This document shows, in pieces, positions 20,481-32,458 of a stretch of 64,000 nt of DNA (the stretch's first letter is position 1; the number at the start of each line of letters is the position of its first letter). This DNA comes from Rosellinia necatrix. Taxonomy: Eukaryota > Ascomycota > Sordariomycetes > Xylariales > Xylariaceae. Both the position numbers and the translations under genes were made by a program. The notes below the pieces were generated by a model that saw only the letters and a program-made list of their open reading frames with translations, was not told the origin of the DNA and did not search any database. The stretch is taken from assembly GCA_021209875.1 (NCBI GenBank), contig JAGYVD010000001.1:5952001-6016000 (forward strand), read 5' to 3'.

Positions 20481-20579
20481 GCCTGGCCAGCTGCGGCAAT
20501 GAGAGATGGTGGCAGAAGGCGATCCAACTTCCGCTTTACCACATTCTCTTCCCGTCCGCTAAACCAGCAATATCTCCTA

Positions 20580-22499
20580 ATGCTTCTTACTCTCAAGTCT
20601 TTCGGCCTATTGGCCTTTGCCACGAAAATATTAGCAGTGCCTTCCAATGAATGTGCCCTGGCGGGACCTGGGTTTCCATCACCCTTGGACCTTTCCAATA
20701 GCTCATTGTTGAACGAAGCCATTACCACTTTTGAAAAATCGTTCCAGGACGCACAATTCGGCTTGCAGGCAAACGATACTGCGTGGGCCGTCGCGCTCTT
20801 CTCGTCTAAGGAGAACAAAACACTATACGAGCATTACTACACGCCTCCGATCGACGTCGGGGTGCCCGAAGTGAACGAAAACTCGATATTTCGAGTCGGG
20901 AGTGTCTCCAAGGTCTTCAGCGTCTGGTCGTTCCTAATCGAGGTCGGGGACGAGCGCTTCAATGACCCCATCACCAAGTACATCCCCGAGCTCGCCAACC
21001 TGTCATGCGCCGACGGGCGGGGCGACAGTCAAGAAATATACAACGATATCGACCGCGTCAGGTGGGAAGAGGTCACGCTGGGCCAGCTTGCGAGCCACGC
21101 GGCCGGAATACCTCGCGATCGTGAGTCGTGTCATTAATCGAGCGCGCCTACCATGGGGGCGGAGGCTAATATGTGAGCGCTCGTAGCTACTTCGAACGAT
21201 CTAGCGGCCGAACTTGGCCCTGATCAAGCTTCAGCTTTTGGGTTCCCGGCATTGAAAAACACCGAGATTCCTGTCTGTAATGCCCCTGGGGTGAATCGGA
21301 GTTGCACGCGCAGTGGTATGATAAGTCATCCAGGTCACATGCCGGGAACAAGGAGTCCTCGCATTGAGTAGTTTAGAGCCATATACTTACTAATGGGCCA
21401 TGTAGAACTATTCTCGTATCTCCTGAAACAGCGTCCGATCTACCCTACCGCACACTCCCCAGCGTACAGCAATGTTGCCTACACACTGCTCGGATACGCG
21501 CAGCAAGCCATCACTGGGACCCCGGTCGGCGCTGCCATAACGGATAATATCTTCGGCGCACTGGGCATGGCCAACAGCCGTTTCACCGACGCGCCCTCCT
21601 CCGGTGGCGTGATTCCCGGCGGGGATGCGTCTGGGGCAGGCTGGGACGAGGACCTGGGCCCCTTCAGCCCGTCCGGCTCCATCTACAGCTCCACGTCGGA
21701 CATGGTTAAGGCCGGCCAGGCGGTGCTCCGATCCGCGCTCGTGACGCGGGCCCAGACGCGCCGGTGGCTGCGGCCCCTGATGCAGACCGGCTACCTCGGC
21801 ACGGCCGTCGGCGCGCCGTGGGAGATCCGCCATCTGGAGCTGGGGGGCCGGCGCGTCGCCCAGCTCTACACGAAGCAGGGGGACGTCGGGAACTACCACG
21901 CGGCGCTGGTGCTCTCGCCAGAGCACGACCTCGGCTGGGTCGTGCTCGCCGCCGGCACCACGGGCTCCAGCGCAGGCGGTATCCGGGAGACGCTCATGAA
22001 CTCGATCGGCAGTGTATTTCTCCCCGCGGCCGAGCGCCAGGCGCGAGATGAGGCGGGACGAAACTTTGCCGGGGAGTTCGTCGATGCGGCTACGAACAGT
22101 TCGGCGACGATCCGGACGGGACCACCTGGTAGCCCCGGCTTGTTGGTGGCAAGTCTGGTCAGCCGTGGGGTTCAGGTGATTGGCCCCCAGAGTCCGCTGG
22201 TCCAGATCTACGGCGTCGGGACATCCGCGAGGCTGTACCCCTCGAATCTGCGGGCCGCGAGCGTATCGAAGGACGGGCTGGGGACGTTCGATTCTCGGCT
22301 CGGCTTCAGGGCCACGTACTTCAACGCGAGCCAGCCGGGCGAAATCCAGGATCCATGTCTCTCAGCCTGGACTGCCCTGGGCGCCCCGACCTACGGACAG
22401 GTCGCCCTCGACGACTGGGTCTTCGAAATGCGGGAGGATGGCCAGGCGGGATTCTTGGACGTGAGGCTGTTGCGACTCAGGATGGAGAGAGTGAAGTAG
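20580..22499 (+). CDS. Secreted beta-lactamase-fold serine hydrolase (ARB_00930-like), three exons
   Basis: Predicted 587 residues from exons 20580-21120, 21187-21315 and 21406-22499. The introns have GTGAGT and GTATGA donors; the second has an ACTAATG branch site. The start at 20580 places a clear signal peptide first (hydrophobic residues 3-20); the upstream in-frame ATG at 20499 would bury it behind 27 polar residues. Class C beta-lactamase/penicillin-binding features: S-x-x-K motif GSVSK with Ser108 and Lys111, and Y-x-N motif with Tyr243-Ser244-Asn245. Many N-glycosylation sites fit secretion. The length and the extra C-terminal domain (about residues 440-587) match the fungal ARB_00930 group of secreted beta-lactamase-like proteins. 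The substrate is unknown: esterase or peptidase activity on non-lactam substrates is more likely than antibiotic hydrolysis. Catalytic residues are intact. Confidence 0.88.
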
Positions 22500-23117
22500 C
22501 GCGTTAGATCGGCCGGCCCCCCCTGCACGTAGTCCCTTCCTCCCCCCCCCTGAGGGTAGCCTCGGTGGTACGTTATCGCCCTGTATAATATGTATAATAG
22601 CCGAAACCAACGTTCCTTCTCGGAAATAGCCAACTACATAGGTTTAGACACTCTCTTAAGCGACACGCGTTTCAAACCTTGTCACAGATATGAGCTCATC
22701 GCGCTAAGTGCCCGAGGTTGCAAGAGACAACTGGTGGAACATGCACCGCTTAGTATTATAAGCATATTTATTAAGTTGATGATGGTATTTAGTGTATGTC
22801 AAGTCGCTCAAAGAGTTCCCCGAAACCAAATGAGCTCGAGTTTCTACCACCTTCTACATAAGTGTCGTATGGGGATTTAAAACAAAACAAAAAAAAGAAA
22901 AAAAAATTGTCACCACGCTCTGTCCCAGTTCCGAAGTTCCAAATACAAGCCAGAATCATCTCAAACTGTTCAAAGTTTTGGTTTATGTACGATATATCGA
23001 CAAGCACCGCCTATTCCTAATTTCCATGCAATTGGGCCTAAAACCTGGCTACCTTGGACGAATCACCCGTGACAGAAGTCATACCCAACCCCCTCCCCCC
23101 TTCCCCCAACCCCTCCT
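22500..23117. other. Convergent intergenic region
   Basis: Spacer between the 3' ends of the plus-strand hydrolase and the minus-strand NLR-like gene, so it should hold two terminators/poly(A) sites. It contains A-rich (22.88-22.91 kb) and C-rich (23.09-23.11 kb) stretches. No gene seen. Confidence 0.5.
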
Positions 23118-26100
23118 TTATCGTGCTAACCCGACACTTGGCCTCCGTCCCATCATTTCTTGAAGTCTGAGTAGGTCGATGGCGTATTCCGGCTCGCCTT
23201 CCAGAGTTTCCCTAATGTAGTCTATTGCCGCTATGGTCATTGACCTCGTTGAGCGGTCGTCCTCGCCGGAACTGGGCGTTTCGACCATCAGCTCCACGTG
23301 AGGATTGGCACCGTGGGCTAATAAGGATGTGACAGCCGCAACCCATCTCTCCCGGTTCAACATCAGCCTCTTGCTCGCGTACGTCTCCATCAAGTGCGTC
23401 ATGGTTGCACTCCCCCTGGAAAAGTAATGACGCCCTGCCTTCAGCGCCCTCGACCACATCTGATCATCATTTCGAGGGTCTGCGCCGGCGTCATACAACA
23501 CGTCGAGCAGTCTGGTGTCGGGCATGTCGTGGTGAAAGTCGAGATAATCGCCACTCAAGCTGACGCAGGCGCTGAAACCGTCCCCTTTGGGGCAGACTGC
23601 GTAGACGAGCAGCTCCTGAGCCTTCTTCTGTCTGGACACTTCGTCCAGCTGGCTCAACTTATAGCGGACATATCTGACCAAGTTGGCCTGGACCACTAGT
23701 GAAAGGAAATCTTTGCGTTTCGGTGACTTCCCCGCTTCCATGGGCTCAAACCCAGCCCAGTGCTTTCGTAGGAGTTCGGGGAGCTTTCTATCATACCAAT
23801 CCGGATCCTCGACGAGTGGTTTGAGGTTGTTCAGGGCTCCGACCCAGGAACGTTGATTGGATGCGTCGAGTTCGTCCAGAAGCTGTGCGTACATCTCGAT
23901 ATTCTTCGTCTCGCCGTCGATTCGTTCTGCGTAGCGCAGGGCATTTGCGACGATAAGCCAGGCATCCGGACGGAACCGGACGTTCGGCCACGTCAATACC
24001 GGGGGCTGGGTAGTCTCGAATGCCCTCAGGTGTCTCACGCAACCACTAAGCAAAGAAAGATCGAGGTCGATGTCTTCCACTTGGTGGATGCTGGGTAGGC
24101 GCTGCCAAATGTCTCTGCGTCCTACCCACTCTTTAGTAGTCTGATGGTTGAACACCACACGGCGAGCCGTCTGGACGGTGTCTGGTGCGGCTTTCATTTC
24201 CGCCTCCAGGAGCCCGACACAGCATATCTTCAGGCGGCGATGCATTTGATCGGTCAGCTGTTGGAGGGTGAGTTTCGTGAACGGCTTTGCGCCGTCCTGG
24301 ACGACTTTGAGCTCGTTGCGATAGGGGTCCAGGTACCCCTGGTCGGCAAAGGCAAGCGTGATGATGCTTGGGGGCTGCTGGGCTCTGAGAACCAGGTGAA
24401 AGATACGGCACGCATCGTTCTGGTCCTCGGGCTTGAGGTTCTCTATCATCCGCATGTACAAGCCTTCGGTTCCGCCGAGTCGGGTCGGCAGGGAATTGAG
24501 CGTGGCTCTCAGCGTCCGAAGGCTGCCGTCAATGACCATGTCAAGTGCGAGGCGTGCCCATAGAATGTCGCCTTGGCTCTTCTGCGCCAGCTCGGCACAT
24601 AGGTTTACCGTGTCCGGAAGTCCGGGCGCTTCGTCGTCTAAACGGCCGGCGATGTATTCGGCAATGGATGCTTCTGTGTGTTCATGAAGCTTTATCCTCG
24701 GATACTGAGCGAACTTTTTCTCAAATATAGGAAGCTCACGCGAGCTCACGACAAATTTGACAATATCTTTATTTGCCATACTGCCAATAAGATCAGCAAT
24801 TTCGGTGTGAGAGTCCGTCCGCCATTTGCTTCGACCCCACGATTCATCACCTTCTTCCTTGTCGTATTGTACTTCAATATCCCCTGGCTCATAATGATCC
24901 TTTCGCTCCATTATCCGGTATTCATCAATGCCATCGATGAACACGACCAATCGCAGCTTCTCAGACATGTGGGCGAATAATGAGTAGAAGCCTTGGTTGA
25001 GGTTGGTGGTGCTGGTAAATTGGACTGGCGGGGGCCATGGGCAGTCGAAGAAGCTTGGGAAAGCGACCTTGATAAGATCGTGTCGTGTCGACAAGATCTG
25101 ATATAGAGTGCTTCTCAAGAAGCCTTCGTAAGTCTTCTGGATGCGGTTACCGCCCTCGAACATGAAAAACCTAGCCATAATTAAGTCGCCGCCCTTCGCC
25201 CAACCGTTAAGCAGCTCCTTTTTCATCTCTTCAGATTTCCAGGCGTACTTCATGAGAGTTGATTTTCCGGATCCTGCTTTTCCACTAATCCAAAGAATAG
25301 GGTCCTTAGAAGATAAGAACGCGGTAAATGGGGATACCTTTGGCGACAGCATCCATTCACACGTTTGACCATATGCTGGATCGATCCGCTCCTCCCGCTC
25401 CATCATGGTATCGAAGTGCAGAGCATTCAAGATATCTATTAATTCATTAGTCAATTACTCGCCCTCGACACGGCGTAGATAGTGCCCTACCTTGGTTGCG
25501 AGGCAGCTGGGCCACGACTTCCGCTTGTGAAGGCCCCGACGTGATTTTCCGAATATGCGAAATGAGTTGTTGATAACCAGCGTCATCCCTACTCTTGTAT
25601 CTGCATAAGTCGAGGTGGTTTGTCGGTAATTCATCTTTCGTTACGTTGAAATTGTCGTACGCTACAGAGTCCTTCGGCACCATGGTTTGCATCGTACCTT
25701 TACCCAGTTCCACCCCGTTGGCATCTTGAATCGTGTCGATTGATGCGGCGAGGGTTGTTGGTAGCTTCTCTCTGATACAGATCACTTTGATGTCTCGCGA
25801 AACTAAAAGAAAGGTACTATGCTGTGTCTCGAGGAGCTGGTTGCTTTCTCGAAGGCCTCGTAAAAGTGACGGTGCAGGCATCGAAGGCGCGAGAACGGCT
25901 GTGGCGGCGACACAATCTCCCAGAGATCGCTTGCCACTCCGAGTGTGAGGCGTCCCCAGGAATATGCACCCTATTGTGCGTGGATAAACATTGCCGAGCT
26001 CCGCATGAGCACCGTAGATTCGTGATAAGGCGGCGATGACCAGTGCTTCCTTAATCAGAAGACCACCCAACCCATGGCCCACAAAGATGATGGGACGCCT

Positions 26101-26514
26101 GGTATGAGTGCGGGCGCGAGAGATATCACCGAGAAGACTCTCGGCCTGACCCGCAAATGTATCACCACTACTCAGCGTACTGGACCACCCCCAAGAGATA
26201 ATTCGGGCGTTGGGAATATCTTGTCCTAGGAGGTCACGGATCCAGCAAACACCCCCCTTGGTATAGCTGCTAAGGCGAGATCCGAACAGACCGTGGACGA
26301 AGACAATATCAACACCCTCCTCTCCGGGCTGGACTCCATCGTGAAGGATGCATGACCCTTTGTTGTCGGCGCTGTATATTATCCTCTCGCGGGAACTCCC
26401 AGCTGAACTACTCGTGCGCCCAACACGGTCCAGGCGCGGTCCCTGAAGGGTGTCTCGTGAATCACGACCGCCCGCACGAGTAAGGCGAGCAAGCGTCTCT
26501 CTAATCCGCTGCAT
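23118..26514 (-). CDS. NLR-like protein: alpha/beta-hydrolase-like domain, NACHT, ankyrin-like tail
   Basis: Predicted 1113 residues from exons 26514-25491 and 25435-23118. The 55-nt intron has a GTAGGG donor, a GACTAATG branch site and an ATAG acceptor; splicing gives NQ-DILNALHFDTM, the usual lead-in to this NACHT type. Residues ~60-290 resemble a DUF676/SesB-like alpha/beta hydrolase: oxyanion turn VFVHGLFGS (72-80), nucleophile elbow VGHGLGG (145-151), and FLGTPH (185-190). The elbow has Gly148 where serine is expected. Residues 393-401 are a Walker A loop, GKAGSGKST; LVVFIDGIDEY (504-514) is the Walker B region. The tail has ankyrin-like pieces (LLDVLYDAGADP, VTSLLAHGANP) but no long repeat array. 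Fungal NLRs of this architecture act in non-self recognition and regulated cell death; that role is inferred here. The NTPase site looks intact, while the hydrolase-like part may be non-catalytic. Confidence 0.88.
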
Positions 26515-29367
26515 GTTTCATTGTCGGCAGGCAACGTTATTTTCACTCCAAGAACAGAAGCATGCAAGGACAATTTATTCGAGTATGGTGTTGAATGGTG
26601 AAGTTTTGTCGGAGCTAATGGGCTACTATCCACACGATATTGCTCTCCCCGAAAATGTGCGTTTATTTGTCCACCCTGTAATAGAGCGCCATTGGGCAAG
26701 GGCCGGACTGTAACCGTTGCAGCCGGGACATGGTGTCGACATGGTGGCCCTTGTCATTATTATGTACGTATAAGCAGCAGGGGTCGTGAAGTCATGGCCA
26801 ATGAAACACAATGTTAGGACTGCAAATTCGAGGGACTGCCTTCGTTCAAGGAGTCTGGGTTAGAGAAACATCAGGCTTGTAATTGGCGCAAACCGCCTGC
26901 TGTTCTGAGTAGCGTCCACGAAATGACCTACGGATCTGCAAATACATAGCTATAGCCGGTTTGTGATTGTGTTGACCGCTCGCTTTCATCACAACTTTGA
27001 CTGCCCAACTCTTCTACCCCTGCGAGACTACGTCTCGTAAACCTCAATGTTCCGTACTATCCGCACCGTAGCGCCTGCACCTGACCAGGGGATTTCGGCG
27101 GTTAGCGGTCCACGATATGTCAGACAACAAGGCCACCTCCCTCCGAAGTGAAGACACTCAGAGAGCAGTATATGCCAAAAGGATCTGCCGTTTGCTAGGG
27201 AACATGTGTAAGTATCATAGATATATAGATTACATGTACCGGCCGTGTTTGACAGATTACATATTCAACCCTGGTTCAAGGCGGTGAACTAATTTGGAGT
27301 CGTTTTTATTACGGCATAACTAGAACTATTTGCACAATGTACGCACAATGTAAGAGCAAGAGGTATTTAGCGAAGGCATAAGGAACGCCAAGACGCCGAT
27401 CCTCGCGTATTGCCATACTGTACAGCCCACTAGTCCAGCCTAGGTCACGCTCCGGCTACAGTGGTCCTAGTGCAAGATTCTCTAGCGTGTTCGGCGAATG
27501 GCGCTGGCGTGGCTTGTTTTACAAGGGCCTAAACTACGTAATTTGCTATTCGGTTTAAGAAAACACTAGACCATAAATAGCTAAGAGTTCATGGTTTGAG
27601 ATTTCTTCTTGGGTCTAAATCGTTGCCGTTGACGTTGGCCTGAACTACTCTAAATCATACCTCGTCTGACCTAACATCTCTTCTCTCCTAAACGCCTGTA
27701 ATGGGGGTGAAGAACAGATGGGACATCACATGGAGGCAGAGGAGAAAGTGGAAACAAATAAGCGGATTATGGGCTGTTTAGCTTGTCAGCAACTTAGCAA
27801 ACCCCTGAATGTCTCCTCTCCTAGACGCAATAGATTTAAAATACATACAGCTGTACCAGCTGTACTTTGTTAAATGACCATATTCGACCTCTACTTGTCT
27901 ACAGGGGTATAAGACTATGTATGTACACTATGTATGTATCTGCTTGGTTTCCAAGGCCGTTGGGGTATTTTCGTAACCGTTTAACCCCCAAAGCAAGGGG
28001 GCTTCTTTCATGGCCTGCTTTGGTATATAGTCCACTTTTATGCCCCGGCTAGAATTTGTACAGCGGAGCATGTAATATCAATGTCCTGCATCCGTCCAAA
28101 TCATCGTGGGTCAGACAAATGACTGAAATACATAACCCCATAGTAAGAATCCCAACAGCAAAATGCATCTGGGGCGCTGCCCCCGAGATGTCATGCCTGT
28201 CAAGATGTCGATAACTGATCATCACAGCCACAACGCGGCCCGTCGAAACTAATTCAAGCTGGCCCTCTAGTCCGCACTAGATAGCCCATATAATAAATAG
28301 CATAGGTGTTTCCGTTGAAACGGTCGGAAAACAATTGCCCAGTGATTTCTCGACCACGGCTCTTAGCGGCTCGAATGGCGGTATCACGAAAGGTCCGTTC
28401 CCTAGCCCTCCCCTCTACAGCCCGCTTCGATCAGGGTAGCTCTTTGTATAGTATAAGCAGTATAGGAGGAATGGTCATATAGAATATGTCGGCTGCGAGA
28501 GGCGCACTCGGTGTTGGTAAGAACGCCTCAAATGACGAAGACTTCGCTGCATGATGCCGTTTCTCAAGTTATCCTAACGCCACTCAGCGCAGATGACACG
28601 CCATAGCCTGGTTGAGAATCTACGATCCTTCAAGTTGTAAGACCGCAGCCTTGCAACCCGTGGAAAGTCTAGTAGCGAGACAATGAAAATGACTAAAAAT
28701 ATAGTCGCCGCTCGCGAGTTCAGATGTAAGTTAGTCACTTAGTAACCATTGAACGAAATAACTAGCAAAGACAAGCCAAACTATCTAGCCTGTCGATATT
28801 ACTAATATTTTACTAGCTAGACATGATCTAAGATATCCGCTAGATAATAGGGGGTGCCCTCCAACCCGGCGTTGAGACAGATGTATGCATCAGCAGCACC
28901 GTCCTCTCTCCATGAATACGGACCCAGTGGCCGTACCTAGCCTTGCCGGGTTCCCTGCAACGCCACATGCTCCCCACAAGTTGCTTGAGCGTGTGTAGTG
29001 TAGCTACAGTACATACATCCATAGTCCTAACGGTTCCATGTTTATTGATAACTTGGCCTCCCCCACCTGGATCTGTGTAGCAGGATGATCATGCCTCCCA
29101 AACCGGTAGCTAAGGTGTTTCTTGTCAAGGGGCTCCCGCATTGATTTCTTTGAAGGGTTGCTGGCGAATACCGTCATCTATTTCTTTTTTAACATCCCCA
29201 TACTCTACCACGGTGTCGACCTTACACGAGAAGAGGAGAGGGTCGTGCCTATATCACCGTCATATACCCACAAATCCCCGGGGTTCTTCGATCGAGCGCT
29301 TTGACTCGAACCACTTCTCCTGCCTCGTCCCGTTCCGCGCTCGGCTTATAGGTCCTACCGTGCCAGG
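26515..29367. other. Intergenic region upstream of the NLR-like and terpene cyclase genes
   Basis: About 2.85 kb between divergent genes. No frame longer than about 110 codons and none with family features. No promoter element stands out. Confidence 0.5.
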
Positions 29368-30760
29368 ATGAAGACAGCAGCTTTACACCTCGCGCAGCTT
29401 GTTCGCTCTGCCCTCAAAGCTTCCTTCTTCCATCACGTAGAGCCCACACCGGACCAGCCAGAGAAGTGTCCGGTACCGTCTCAGGTGACATGCGTGTCCT
29501 CACAGCTCCACGGTGAGGCCTTGGGCCTGGCCGTCCAGCTCCACGGCAAACGGCTGCATCTCTCAGACCTCACCAGGGTTTTCGCCTCGTGGCCGACGGC
29601 AACGAACAAGCATCTCGCCGAACTGGAGGTCCTTGTCGACTCTCTACTCGAACGGGTGGTCACCAACGAACGGAAGTTGAAAGCGTTAAAACAGGCTGGC
29701 TTTGCTCGTCTCATGTCCTTGTCAGTTCGTATATCTCAGCCCGCCTAGACCGGTCGCTAATGCACACCAGGTGGTACCCTGATGCAGAATGGCCGGAACT
29801 GAAGGTGGCCACAGCATATTCGGTCTGGATATTCGTCTGGGATGACGAGATCGATGCCGGGGATACCGATGCGGCAACTAACGAAGAGCTGGCACAAGCC
29901 TACTACAAGCAATCCCTTGCTTATATTCACAGCATATTGGGTCTTGACGAAGACGGCAACCACAACGTGGAAGCACCACATCAGAACATGAAGCTGTTTG
30001 CGGATGTGGGCCACGGGGTACGAGAGGCGACCGACGTCCAGCAGCGGCAACGATTCTTTGATGAACTAGAGAATTTCATGCTGCAGGTGGGCGTCGAGCA
30101 CACGCATCGTCTGGCCGGCACCATACCAACCATAGAGGAATACATGGACATACGCTCAGGATCGGTAGGGTGCGCGCCCCAGATCGCCATGACTGAGTAA
30201 GTGTCTTACTCCACTTCCCTGTGCACGGGACCGAGCGCGGCTTACACATTAGTAGCTATATGTTGAAGATCAGGCTTCCTGAGACGGTGATGGAATGCGC
30301 AGCTATGAAGGCCCTCTGGCGAGAGACGGTCTACATATGCCTCATACTCAACGACGTCTATTCTGTGCAAAAGGAAATAGTACGTCAAAACCAAGAAAGA
30401 AAAAAGCACCCAACAACCCTTGGGGACAAATTTGCTAACGTTTATCATCAGGCTCAAGGATCGCTGTTAAACATCGTGCCGGTGATGTTCAAAAACATGA
30501 GATACGACCAACGGAACATGCAGGCGGTGTCGGGGGACCTAGACGTCGCGCTGCGCGAGACGATGGAGCGATTCGAAGACGCGGCGAGAGAGCTCGGAGA
30601 GATCTCGCCGGAGGAGGCCGAGGTGCACGAGAACATCCTCGGCTTCATCAAATGGTGTCGCTACTTCATCACGGGCGTGCTCTACTGGAGCCTGGAGTCC
30701 CGTCGGTACGGGATGGCGAAATGTGTGAATGCGGACGGCAGTCTAAGTATTGTGTTGTAA
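29368..30760 (+). CDS. Class I terpene cyclase (sesquiterpene synthase-like), four exons
   Basis: Predicted 402 residues from exons 29368-29714, 29771-30196, 30253-30379 and 30452-30760. Introns are 56, 56 and 72 nt; the first and third have GCTAAT and GCTAAC branch sites. Metal-binding motif 1 is DDEID (Asp140-Asp144) in WIFVWDDEID; motif 2, the NSE triad, is NDVYSVQKE (Asn291, Ser295, Glu299); a C-terminal Arg385-Tyr386 pair follows W-S-L-E-S. All residues needed to bind Mg2+ and diphosphate are present, so the enzyme should ionise and cyclise a linear prenyl diphosphate, most likely farnesyl diphosphate. The product cannot be predicted. An intron begins one codon after the NSE triad. The cyclase has no recognisable prenyltransferase, oxidoreductase or transporter beside it. 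The N-terminal 60 residues are less typical, so the start is tentative. Confidence 0.88.
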
Positions 30761-30784
30761 TTGGCGTTATGACGGGCGGGTATG

Positions 30785-30810
30785 GCGTGTGTATGTGTGT
30801 ATGTGTGTGC
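30785..30810. repeat. Alternating purine-pyrimidine (TG-rich) tract
   Basis: Twenty-six nt of GTGTGTAT-type sequence without a break in purine/pyrimidine alternation, starting 24 nt after the terpene cyclase stop codon, probably in its 3' untranslated region. Confidence 0.9.
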
Positions 30811-30958
30811 TTTTCATTGTTGGAGTTTTCAGCGTGCGACCGGCGGCGGAGGATATTCCCCTAGTGTATTTTAATGCAACATTTACAAGCAACAGACAAC
30901 AGACAACATGCTACCAGCATGTCGGTACCTTACCTACTACCTAAGTAGGTATGAAGTA

Positions 30959-30983
30959 ACCTACCTACCTACCTACCTACCTA
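30959..30983. repeat. (ACCT)n microsatellite
   Basis: About six copies of ACCT, downstream of the terpene cyclase, next to TAAGTAGGTA in the opposite orientation. Confidence 0.9.
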
Positions 30984-32398
30984 AAGTAAACTGTAAGTAT
31001 GTACGTCGATAAGTACGTATACATGTATGCGTATGCACACACATACTTTATTTACTCAGTTACCACTGATACCGTCGTATTGCGCCTGACCGCCACAGGA
31101 GAATGCACGCAGGGCAAGGAGAAGGCAAGGGGAAGGCAAGGAGAAGGAGCAGGCAAGAGTCGAGAAGGTCGAAGAAGTCGCGGACGGACGTGCGTCAACG
31201 GGAACACGTGGAGAGGCATGGGGACCCCTTACCCAGAGCCGGGGTTTACCCTGTTATTTTTCACCTCACCCAGGATGATGGCGTTAGTCCTGCCCGCGAC
31301 CTTTCCTAAATAAGGCTCTAGCCCTGGACTAGCTAAGCCACTAGGTAGCGTAACTGTAACGCACTTTAACACTGACTGAACACCAACACTAAACTGGAGT
31401 TAGCCAGTTCTGCGAGTAAGTCGAGCAGTTCACTAGCGTACCAAGCAAATTAGTCTACGACGCAACTATTCCCAGTTGGCGAAAAACCCCGGTACTTCTG
31501 CGGTATTTAGCACCGCGCACCACTGTGCTGAACGACGCCTGCGCGACGCCTGCGTGATGCCTGGGCCAGACCACAGGACTACTGCAAGACTCGGGCTGTT
31601 AGCTGCAGATATAAGGAGATCTTGTTCTAAGCTGCAGTTATAAACGGTTGATTGGTGCGGTGAACGCCGTTGGTACTGTATGTGGTAACTATATGATGTG
31701 TGTGGTATGTGTGAGCTACGACAGACGTGACCTACGGCAGGCGGGAGCCATGGCAGATATATTCAACCATCCAGTATAGTCTTGCAGCAACGAGGGTAAA
31801 ACAATGTCCCATCCCGAGCGACTGCGCATACCTTACTAATCCCGCACGCAATAATAGGTCATGGCCGCAGTGACAGCTTTGACAGCTTCAATTAAGCATT
31901 CTATATGCATAGTACTGGGTACGTACTCCGTATCATAGACTCCAATATTATCATGTCGTGGCCCTGGCCATATCCACTCGTGGGGAATATCTCCTTTTTT
32001 GACCTTGCATTGCTCGGTTATCGTACGACTAGAAGCCACAATCGTGCTCTTCGCTCAGAGCATCTCATCCCAGATCGGCGCCAAACGCAATCATACAGGG
32101 AGTTCTCAACTACGGTGGTGCGTACTTGTAACTAGGGATTATTTGAAACATTTGGAGAGTGGAAGGCTACCAATAATCTTTTCTGACGCCAGATTCCGAA
32201 CGGTTTGCTGTCCATTTCTTCTCAGTTTGGAAGGGGAACCGATAATACGCCCTTAAGCATGTCTTTTTGTGTGGTCACCAACATGTCGAAATGAGAGAAC
32301 CGACACATGCTACGGCCGCCATTGGACCACTGCGCCACGTCATTGGGCCAATAAAAGATGATTTCATAATAAGGATATCATAATAAGGAATCTCACCT

Positions 32399-32458
32399 CC
32401 CATAGTGTAGGGGGCAGGACAGTGGGAATTAGAACCGCCCTGCAATCTACACTATGGG
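32399..32458. repeat. 60-nt imperfect hairpin with 12-bp terminal stem
   Basis: CCCATAGTGTAG (32399-32410) and CTACACTATGGG (32447-32458) are perfect inverted repeats. Inside them, after 3-nt bulges, GCAGG and CCTGC pair again. Just upstream, CATAATAAGGA occurs twice, separated by TAT (about 32365-32389). No gene overlaps it. Confidence 0.8.

Larger units (their letters stand above)
19985..20579. other. Intergenic region with an inverted repeat
   Basis: The 3' flank of the regulator gene and the promoter of the beta-lactamase-like gene. It contains a 15-nt inverted repeat (20297-20311 and 20354-20368) and a TATA box at 20474. An in-frame ATG at 20499 precedes the chosen start of the next gene. 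Confidence 0.5.

Noticed and set aside
20499..20579. Upstream in-frame ATG as start of the beta-lactamase-like protein
   Set aside because: It would place 27 polar and basic residues before an otherwise clear signal peptide and lies only about 20 nt after the TATA box.
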